Assembly: GCA_966250335.1 (NCBI GenBank)
Contig: CBINGZ010000059.1
Coordinates: 1 to 25,968 of the forward strand
DNA from: OLB7 sp966250335
GTDB taxonomy: Bacteria > Bacteroidota > Ignavibacteria > OLB7
DNA length: 25,968 nt
Direction of reading: 5' to 3'
Positions within the stretch are counted from its first letter, which is position 1. Every line of letters starts with the position of its first letter. Positions 16,819 through 25,968 of the stretch are shown piece by piece. The notes under the pieces are model-generated. The model worked only from the letters and a program-made list of their open reading frames with translations, was not told where the DNA came from and did not search any database. Position numbers and translations under genes: made by a program.

Positions 16819-17418
16819 GAGATACGCGGCGCGATATTCCGCGCGCTGTCGACTACGCTGAACAGCCAAGTTGTTCATGACGCGTCGAGAAGGGGCGGCC
16901 GAAGCAGGCCGGGGCTCCGACGGGCAGGGTTCGCCGGCTTCGCTGAGAGGAACGAAGCCGGCGGCGTGCGACTCCGGAGCAGAAGAAACGAAGAGTCCGG
17001 TTCTCCTCGGTGGAAACCTGATTCATCGCCCGGAGTCCGGGCCGCTTCCCGCCCCTGATCGATCCAGAAGAAAATTTCAATCCTTCCGTTCTCATACTTG
17101 TCGGCACGGCAACCTCGGTTGCCCGAAGCGTGGCCCCGTCCGGGAGAGGCGGCCGCTGAACGAATCATCCGGAAGTCTCCCCGCGGATCGAAGAATGACT
17201 TCATCGAATTGCGATGCGCACCGCAGAGGCCCGAGAGGTACGGCGCGCACGCCTCCGAGCAGAGAAGAGTATCACGTGGATCGCCCTCTCCGCCCCGGAT
17301 GGCATCCACGAACAGGCTGCGGACACGACGGTCATGCATGAATGACTCGGCGGCCTGCTCCAAGTTAGAGTTTGATGGAAAGGACCACCACAGCAACGGC
17401 GGATTCACGAGAATGACG
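16819..17418 (+). other. About 600 bases without a convincing gene; candidate non-coding RNA or long 3' UTR
   Basis: No frame here has the codon pattern, start signal or homology of the other genes; the longest, 177 codons on the minus strand, has weak third-position GC bias and no recognisable motif. The stretch contains an 11-bp perfect hairpin (16932-16963) and ends in a good plus-strand terminator (17419-17456). This implies a plus-strand transcript, either read through from the secreted-protein gene or starting inside. I could not match it to RNase P RNA, tmRNA, 6S, SRP RNA or a riboswitch by eye. It may also hold decayed coding sequence. Confidence 0.4.
16932..16963 (+). other. 11-bp perfect hairpin in the gene-free region
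   Basis: CGCCGGCTTCG (16932-16942) pairs with CGAAGCCGGCG (16953-16963) across a 10-base loop. No T run follows, so it is structural rather than a terminator, and could be part of a structured RNA. Confidence 0.4.
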
Positions 17419-17456
17419 GAGGCGACCCGGGTAGACCCGGGCCGCCTCTGATTTTT
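17419..17456 (+). terminator. Rho-independent terminator facing the signalling cluster
   Basis: A stem of 6 plus 6 bp with one A-C mismatch (17419-17431 with 17436-17448) and a 4-base loop is followed three bases later by five T (17452-17456) on the plus strand. The minus strand lacks a T run after the stem, so its primary direction is plus, although the stem may also slow transcription from the minus-strand cluster ending at 17490. Confidence 0.8.
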
Positions 17457-17489
17457 ATATCGCAGTTGTGTCGGACGATCCGGGCTTCC

Positions 17490-17939
17490 TCAGCTCGGAA
17501 CCTCCGGACGCTCGTTGAATGCGAGCCAGTAGAGATCGAGGGTCTTCACGATATTCACGAGCGTTCCGAACGCCACCGGCTTCACCAGGTAGGAGTTCGC
17601 TCCCAGATCGTACGCCCGGTTGATGTCGATCGTCTCCTTGGAGGAGGAGAGGACCACCACCAGAAGCCGCTTCAACCCCGGCTGCTGCCGAAGCCACGAT
17701 AATATCTCCAGCCCCGATATCCTCGGCAGCTTGAGATCGAGCAGGATCAGCGAGGGAATGGGGAACTTCTCCCGATCCTCGTATTTCCCTTCGCCCGTCA
17801 GGTAGGCGATAGCCGCCTCGCCGTCGGAGACGATCTGAAGGTTGCCCGAAAGGTTGAGCTTCTTGAACGCTCGTTCGAACAGAAAGACGTCGTTCGGCTC
17901 GTCCTCGACGAGCAGGATTGTATAGCCGGTTGTGCTCAT
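17490..17939 (-). CDS. Single-domain response regulator, Rcp1 type
   Basis: A stand-alone receiver of 149 residues. ATG 17939 is chosen because it overlaps the stop of the upstream kinase (ATGA) and gives the usual short N-terminus before ILLVEDE. The acidic pair is E12/D13, the phospho-acceptor is Asp68 in LILLDLKLP, the switch serine is Ser98 and the lysine is Lys120 (YLVKPV). The longer beta3-alpha3 region (YLTGEGKYEDREKFP) and the C-terminal helix ending LYWLAFNE are typical of Rcp1-like regulators that pair with phytochrome-type kinases. It has no output domain, so it acts by protein contact or as a phosphate carrier. The REC-GAF kinase just upstream is the obvious partner. Last gene of the cluster. 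Confidence 0.93.
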   Translation of the reverse strand: MSTTGYTILLVEDEPNDVFLFERAFKKLNLSGNLQIVSDGEAAIAYLTGEGKYEDREKFPIPSLILLDLKLPRISGLEILSWLRQQPGLKRLLVVVLSSSKETIDINRAYDLGANSYLVKPVAFGTLVNIVKTLDLYWLAFNERPEVPS

Positions 17940-19609
17940 AATATGCTCTCCACGCGAGGCCACTCGACCCAGAATTTGCTGCCGTCTCCTTCATCCGATA
18001 CGACACCGACATGGCCGTTCATGCGTTCCATACCCTTTCGAACAATCGCCAGGCCGATACCGTTTCCAGGGTAGACGTCGGTGCCGTGAAGGCGCTCGAA
18101 AACTCTGAAGATCCGTTCGTGATATTCGGGGTTGATCCCGATGCCGTTGTCTTCGATCCACAGGCGGATATGCCCCTCGCGCGGTTCGGCGTGGAGCTTC
18201 ACTTCCGGCGCGTTCCCGCCGGCCACGAAGCGGATCGCGTTCATCACCAGATTGCCGACCACCTGCACCATCGTCGTACGATGTCCGATCACCTCCGGCA
18301 TCGGCTCGCCGACCGTGACCCTGGCGCCGTGCTCCTTCAGCTCCGGGTCGAGACGGGCCAGCGCCTCGGCCACCACCGCCCCCAGCGAGACCGGTCTGAC
18401 CGGCATGTCGGCGCGGCTGAGGCGGCTGTAGGCGAGAAGATCCTGGATCAGCGTGTCGAGCCGCTGCGCCGCCGCGCCGATACGGCGTGAATACTCCTGC
18501 GCCTCGTCCGGGAGCAGATCGGCGTAATCCTCCATGAGCGCGTCGGCGAACCCCTGCATGGCGCGGAGGGGCGCCCGCAGGTCGTGCGCTATCGAATAGG
18601 AGAACGATTCCAGCTCCGCGTTCATCTGCTCCAGCTCGGCGGTCCGTTCGGTCACCCGCTGCTCCAGCTCGGCCGCATGGCGGCGGATCTGGTCGTGCAG
18701 ACGGACCTGCTGGATGGCGATCGCCAGCGGCGCGGCGATCTCGCGCGCGATCTCGATATGCTCCACGGTGAAGGCGTCGCGGCTTTCGGAGGAGAGCATC
18801 AGGGTCCCGATCAGCGCCTCATGGCTCATCAGCGGCGCGCTCACGTAGGAGCGGACCCCTTCTCCCTGAAGCACCTGCACGATCCTCGGCTTCTCCTCCA
18901 TCTCCTGAACGTCTCCGGTCACCCGGCTCTCGCCGGCCCGGAGGATCTCCACATCCTTTCCGAAGGTGTTGAGCGGAATCCGCATCCCCTCCTGCATACG
19001 TGTCCGCCCGCTTGTTCTGTCGGCCAGGACGGTCGCCTCGTCGGCCTCGAAATCGAAGAGGAGGATGGTGGCGCCGCGGCAGGGGACGAGCTTCCGGATA
19101 CGGCGGAGGGCGGCCTGGGCGATCTCCTCCGGAGACTGCGCCGTCAGGATCGCCTGGTCTATCTCATGGAGGATCTTGAGCCGTTCATGATAGCGGCGGA
19201 CATCCTCCTCTGCCCGTCTCCGTTCGTTCCGCTGTTCCGCCTCCCGCAGTTCACGCTGGATGGCGGGGACCAGTCGCGCAAGATTATCCTTCATGATATA
19301 ATCATGCGCCCCCGCCTTCATCGCCTTGACGGCGACATCCTCACCGATGCGGCCGGAGACGATGATGAAGGGAAGATCGAACTGGCGTTCGTGCAGCAGC
19401 GAAAGGGCGGCGAGCGTGTCGAACTGGGGCATCGAGTAGTCCGATGCGATCACATCCCAGCCCCCTTCGTCCAGGGCCCTGCTCATATCGACGGCGGTGT
19501 CGACACGCTGGTAGACAGGCTCGTACCCCGCCTTGCGCAGCTCGCGCACCAGCAGTTCGGTGTCGTCCTGCGAATCTTCGATGATCAGCACGCGCAGAGG
19601 CTCGCCCAT
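17936..19609 (-). CDS. Sensor histidine kinase with receiver and GAF domains (REC-GAF-HisKA-HATPase)
   Basis: A soluble 557-residue kinase without membrane segments. An N-terminal receiver (1-120) has D57 in DVIASDYSMP and K107 in YIMKDN. A coiled linker leads to a GAF domain (about 145-305). A second coiled coil precedes a HisKA domain with the phospho-histidine H342 in FSYSIAHDLRAPLRAM. The ATPase domain follows, with N box (VGNLVMNAIRFV), G1 (IEDNGIGI) and G2 (NGIGLAIVRKGMERM). The FSYSIxHDLRxPL dimerisation helix is the Cph1/phytochrome type, but the GAF shows no obvious chromophore cysteine context and no PHY domain follows, so the signal is unknown. It begins 13 bases after one Rcp1-type receiver and overlaps the next by 4 bases. 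Confidence 0.93.
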   Translation of the reverse strand: MGEPLRVLIIEDSQDDTELLVRELRKAGYEPVYQRVDTAVDMSRALDEGGWDVIASDYSMPQFDTLAALSLLHERQFDLPFIIVSGRIGEDVAVKAMKAGAHDYIMKDNLARLVPAIQRELREAEQRNERRRAEEDVRRYHERLKILHEIDQAILTAQSPEEIAQAALRRIRKLVPCRGATILLFDFEADEATVLADRTSGRTRMQEGMRIPLNTFGKDVEILRAGESRVTGDVQEMEEKPRIVQVLQGEGVRSYVSAPLMSHEALIGTLMLSSESRDAFTVEHIEIAREIAAPLAIAIQQVRLHDQIRRHAAELEQRVTERTAELEQMNAELESFSYSIAHDLRAPLRAMQGFADALMEDYADLLPDEAQEYSRRIGAAAQRLDTLIQDLLAYSRLSRADMPVRPVSLGAVVAEALARLDPELKEHGARVTVGEPMPEVIGHRTTMVQVVGNLVMNAIRFVAGGNAPEVKLHAEPREGHIRLWIEDNGIGINPEYHERIFRVFERLHGTDVYPGNGIGLAIVRKGMERMNGHVGVVSDEGDGSKFWVEWPRVESIL

Positions 19610-19622
19610 TCGCGTGAATCTC

Positions 19623-20078
19623 CTATTGCGTTGGGGTTTCGTTCAGGAGAAGCCAGTACAGCCCGAGCTGCAGGACGGCGCTCATGAACTTGTCGAAATC
19701 GACCGGCTTGCGGATATAGCTGTTGGCTCCCAGGCCGTAGACCTTCCGGAGATCCTGTTCCTCCTTGGAGGAGGTGAGGACAACCACCGGGAGGAGTCTG
19801 GTGCTCTCCTCTTCGCGGATACGCTTGAGAACCTCAAGCCCGTCCACTTTCGGGAGCTTCAGATCGAGGAGCACGAGGGAAGGGTTCTCCGACTCGTCAC
19901 GGCCGACGAAGGGACCGGTCGCGAAGAGGTAGTCGAGGGCTTCCACACCGTCGTGGGCTACAACGACCTTGGTCGGGATATTGCTCTTCTTGAAGGCCCG
20001 AAGCGTGAGAGCCTCGTCATCGGGGTTGTCCTCCACAAGAAGAATGATTCTGTCATCCATGGTTGTCATCAACTGCAT
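19623..20078 (-). CDS. Single-domain response regulator, Rcp1 type
   Basis: A stand-alone receiver of 151 residues from ATG 20078; in-frame ATGs at 20069 and 20060 are equally possible, and the last gives the tightest family N-terminus (MDDRIILLVEDNPDD). Visible are the acidic pair in LLVEDN, Asp72 in LVLLDLKLP, VLTSS with the switch threonine and YIRKPV with the lysine. The extended loop after beta3 and the final LGLYWLLLNE helix mark the Rcp1 subgroup. It is a paralogue of the receiver at 17490, sharing RAFKK, LLDLKLP and the LYWL ending. No Shine-Dalgarno is seen. It sits between two kinases that both have the Cph1-type dimerisation helix. Confidence 0.92.
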   Translation of the reverse strand: MQLMTTMDDRIILLVEDNPDDEALTLRAFKKSNIPTKVVVAHDGVEALDYLFATGPFVGRDESENPSLVLLDLKLPKVDGLEVLKRIREEESTRLLPVVVLTSSKEEQDLRKVYGLGANSYIRKPVDFDKFMSAVLQLGLYWLLLNETPTQ

Positions 20079-20189
20079 TAAGAGTAAGATAACGGAACAG
20101 AGTGCCGGGGGCTGGCGATACCTCCGCCATGGAGGGAGCCGCCCAACGTTTCGGAAGGGTATGACGGCATAAAGGGCGGAAGGTATACG

Positions 20190-21518
20190 TTAAAAGGTGA
20201 AATAGAACGTTGCCCCTCGATCCACCGCCGCTTCGGTCCAGATGTTGCCGCCGTGGCGTTTGATAACCCGCTGAACGGTCGCCAGGCCGATGCCGGTTCC
20301 CGGGAACTCATCGGGTGAGTGCAGGCGCTGGAACGGGCTGAACAGCTTCTGGGCATACCGCATGTCGAATCCCGCCCCGTTATCGCGGACGAAATATAGC
20401 TGCTTTCCTTCGTTTTCTGTAACGCCGAATTCGATACAGGCGTTCTCCCGTCGCCCTGTGAACTTCCATGCGTTGTCGAACAGGTTCTGCAACGCCACCT
20501 GCAGGAGCCGGGGATCTCCCTGTACGACCATCCCATCGTGGATTCGTATGTCGACCTGGCGATCGGGGGAGGCGCTTTTCAGGTCGCCGGCGATCTTGGT
20601 GGCGATCCGGCTCATGTTGACCTCGTCACGGCTCATCTCGTTGCGGGTGACGCGGGAGAGATTGAGGATGTCGTCGATCAGCTCTCCCATCCGCTGGCTG
20701 GCTCCGCGGACCCGTTTCAGGTAATCCTTGCCGGAATCGTCGAGCAGGTCGAAATAGTCGTCCAGCAGCGCCTTGCTGAATCCGTCGATGCTTCGCAGCG
20801 GGGTGCGGAGGTCGTGGGAGATCGAGTAGCTGAACGATTCCAGCTCGCGGTTGGCCGCCTCCAGCTCGGCGGTTCGTTCACGGACCCGCTGCTCCAGGCC
20901 GGCGTTCAGCTTCCGTACCTCCTCCTCGGCCTCTTTCCGCGCCTTCACCTCGTTCTCCAGTTCGGCGTTGGCCAGCCGCAGTTCTTCGGTCCGCTGTGCC
21001 ACGCGCGCCTCCAGCATCTCGTTGAGCTGGCGGATCTCCTCGTTCATGCTCCCCATCGCCTTGTTCGCCTTCCCCAGCTCCCGGTTGGTGCGCTTCAGAA
21101 GCTCCGACTGGAGCTGCAGCTCGCGTGTTTTCCTGAAGAGATCGATGAAGACCGCCACCTTCGCCTTCAGGATCTCCGGCTCGAACGGCTTGAAGATATA
21201 GTCGACCGCCCCGACCGAGTAGCCCTTGAAGACATGCGATTCGCTCTTGTCGATCGCGGTGAGGAAGATGATGGGGGTGTGCTGCGATTTCTCGCGATGC
21301 CGGATAAGGGAGGCTGTCTCGAACCCGTCCATCCCCGGCATCTGAACGTCGAGCAGGATCACGGCGAACTCATGGTCGAGCAGGAAACGGAGAGCCTCCC
21401 GTCCGGAGGTCGCGCGCACCAGTTTTTCCCCAAGGCTTTCCAGGATCGCCTCCAGCGAGAGGAGGTTCTCCGGATGATCGTCCACGATCAGTATGTTCAC
21501 CGGAAGTCGTTGTTCCAT
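20190..21518 (-). CDS. Sensor histidine kinase with N-terminal receiver (REC-coiled coil-HisKA-HATPase)
   Basis: A 442-residue soluble kinase. Residues 1-125 are a complete receiver: D13/D14 in ILIVDDHPEN, D57 in VILLDVQMPGMDG, the switch Thr in IIFLTA and K110 in YIFKPF. A long heptad coiled coil (about 130-225, rich in E, L, R and A) works as a signalling rod. The HisKA follows with H235 in FSYSISHDLRTPLRSI, then an ATPase domain with LQNLFDNAWKFT, FVRDNGAGFD and GTGIGLATVQRV. There is no sensory domain, so the input is presumably phosphorylation of its own receiver by another kinase, for example the upstream hybrid kinase. It starts 9 bases after cheR and is followed by 111 bases without a gene before the next receiver. 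Confidence 0.93.
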   Translation of the reverse strand: MEQRLPVNILIVDDHPENLLSLEAILESLGEKLVRATSGREALRFLLDHEFAVILLDVQMPGMDGFETASLIRHREKSQHTPIIFLTAIDKSESHVFKGYSVGAVDYIFKPFEPEILKAKVAVFIDLFRKTRELQLQSELLKRTNRELGKANKAMGSMNEEIRQLNEMLEARVAQRTEELRLANAELENEVKARKEAEEEVRKLNAGLEQRVRERTAELEAANRELESFSYSISHDLRTPLRSIDGFSKALLDDYFDLLDDSGKDYLKRVRGASQRMGELIDDILNLSRVTRNEMSRDEVNMSRIATKIAGDLKSASPDRQVDIRIHDGMVVQGDPRLLQVALQNLFDNAWKFTGRRENACIEFGVTENEGKQLYFVRDNGAGFDMRYAQKLFSPFQRLHSPDEFPGTGIGLATVQRVIKRHGGNIWTEAAVDRGATFYFTF

Positions 21519-21527
21519 GCCGAATTT

Positions 21528-22441
21528 CTACCTCACTCTCCTGTACAGCCGTTGCATGGGATCGATGGCGGTGTAGTCCGCCTCGTGCGGAGTATACCGT
21601 ATCGATTCCCTGTGACCGAGCCCCAGCACTCCATGGTCGGTCAGGCTTCGATAGAGAAGCCTGTGAACTCTATCCTGCAGTGATTCATTGAAATAGATCA
21701 TGACGTTCCTGCAGAAGATAACGTCGAACCTGTTGAAATCACGGTCGGTCGCAAGGTTGTGCCGTGAGAAGACGATATGCTGCTTGAGGGAGGAGCGAAA
21801 GATGGCATTGTCGTATTTGGCCGTGTAATGCCTGGAGAAGAGGCCGGTCCCTCCGGCGCTTTCGTAATCTTCGTTCGATCCCCTGATCCGTTCCAGCGGG
21901 TAGATCCCCGCCCGCGCCTTCGCCAGCACGCTTTCGTTCATATCGGTGGCGTAGATCCTGGCCTTGTGGAGCACTCCCTCCTCGGCCAGGACGATCGCCG
22001 TCGAATAGACCTCCTCTCCGGTGGCGCACCCGGCGTGCCACACCCTGATGAACGGCTGTTCCGCCAGGGTCGGGACGACGTTCCGGCGGAAGGAGAGGAA
22101 GAACTCCGGGTTCCGGAACATCGCCGTGACGTTGACGCTGAGCGCCAGCAGAAGCCGTTCCCATGCCGCCGGGTCATGGAGGACACGCTCCTGCAGTCCG
22201 GAGATGGAGCCGAGCCGTTCGGTATGAACCCCCTTCCAGATTCTCCGCTTCAGCGAATGCAGGGCGTACTCTCGGAAATCGAAGCCGTACTGCTGGAAGA
22301 CACCTTCCAGCAGCAGCCTGATCTCCAGTTTCTCAAGGGCTTCATCCCCCTGACCGGTATGTTTCCGTTGGACGCTCAGTGCCGAATGCCGTTGGCCGAC
22401 CTCTGTTGTTCGTGACGATGAGGCGTGTAGATGCCGCTCCG

Positions 22442-22445
<4 letters not shown>
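21528..22445 (-). CDS. CheR-type protein-glutamate methyltransferase
   Basis: It is predicted to methylate glutamate side chains with S-adenosylmethionine. ATG 22445 overlaps the stop of the hybrid kinase (ATGA) and gives 305 residues; the frame extends further upstream only as a shadow of the kinase. An N-terminal helical domain (about 38-105, with FREYALHSLKRRI) leads into SVNVTAMFRNPEFF, the CheR substrate-site motif. The SAM-binding VWHAGCATGEEVYSTAIVL (near 135-153) and VIFCRNVMIYF follow, then the C-terminal HxxL...LGLGHRES segment. The first 35 residues are a polar extension. No CheB esterase, CheA/CheW or chemoreceptor is encoded nearby. The HAMP-array kinase next to it may be the substrate, which is inference. 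Confidence 0.93.

Positions 22446-25968
<3,523 letters not shown>

Noticed and set aside
16912..16940. CCGGGGCTCC...GGGCAGGGT, reminiscent of the RNase P RNA segment CCGGGCTCC..AGGGCAGGGTG.
   Set aside because: The invariant GGAAAGTCCGG before it and the ACAGAGA and GATGGCC blocks after it are not found, so the likeness is too short to support rnpB.
16943..17022. CTGAGA followed about 70 bases later by ACCTGAT, recalling the TPP riboswitch core.
   Set aside because: The spacing is wrong, the GGGTGC and GGTAATGCC parts are missing, the CTGAGA lies in the loop of an unrelated hairpin, and no thiamine gene follows.
17367..17378. AGAGTTTGATGG, the opening of 16S rRNA (27F primer site).
   Set aside because: The match stops after about ten bases; the expected CCTGGCTCAG and the rest of the rRNA are absent.
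16875..17408. A 177-codon minus-strand frame in the gene-free region.
   Set aside because: GTG start with no ribosome binding site, third-position GC lower than in neighbouring genes, no domain or motif, and it crosses the 11-bp hairpin.

Overview
The window looks like chromosomal DNA of a high-GC member of the Bacteroidota/Chlorobi branch of the FCB group, with a Kapabacteria- or Ignavibacteria-like lineage as the best guess. Two things support this. The first gene ends in a type IX secretion (Por) C-terminal sorting domain. Several intergenic regions carry the Bacteroidota-type promoter core TAnnTTTG, with a TTG element about 20 bases upstream at pyrB and marR. Many genes lack a clear Shine-Dalgarno sequence, and stop/start overlaps (ATGA or TGATG) are frequent. 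The taxonomic placement is inference.

Layout. 2-490 is the end of a secreted T9SS cargo protein, followed by a strong terminator. 669-5583 is a pyrimidine/arginine block on the plus strand: pyrB, an unknown acidic 154-residue protein, and carB. 5734-6153 is a MarR-family regulator with its own promoter. 6260-10498, on the minus strand, runs lgt, a glutaredoxin-like protein, a 52-residue two-helix membrane protein, and a TrpXYZ-type ABC importer (lipoprotein binding protein, permease, ATPase). 10961-13355, on the plus strand, holds larE and larB for the nickel-pincer cofactor plus a coupled lipoprotein; neither larC nor larA is present. 13425-16099 holds a 6-pyruvoyl-tetrahydropterin synthase/QueD homologue, folE, rnhB and rlmB, closed by a terminator. 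16354-16818 is an orphan secreted protein. About 600 bases without a convincing gene follow, ending in a good plus-strand terminator, so a non-coding RNA or a long 3' UTR is possible.

17490-25968, on the minus strand, is a compact six-gene signalling cluster. In transcription order it contains a HAMP-repeat/GAF hybrid histidine kinase with three receiver domains (5' end outside the window), a CheR methyltransferase, a REC-coiled-coil kinase, an Rcp1-type receiver, a REC-GAF kinase and a second Rcp1-type receiver. This is the most system-like part of the window: three kinases and seven receiver domains with no obvious DNA-binding output. Its signal and output are unknown.

The other genes are mostly housekeeping. 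The less explained items are the 16-bp palindrome inside the pyrB promoter, the unknown protein between pyrB and carB, the 52-residue membrane protein, the lar-linked lipoprotein and the 16819-17418 region. No transposase, CRISPR array, rRNA or tRNA gene was seen.
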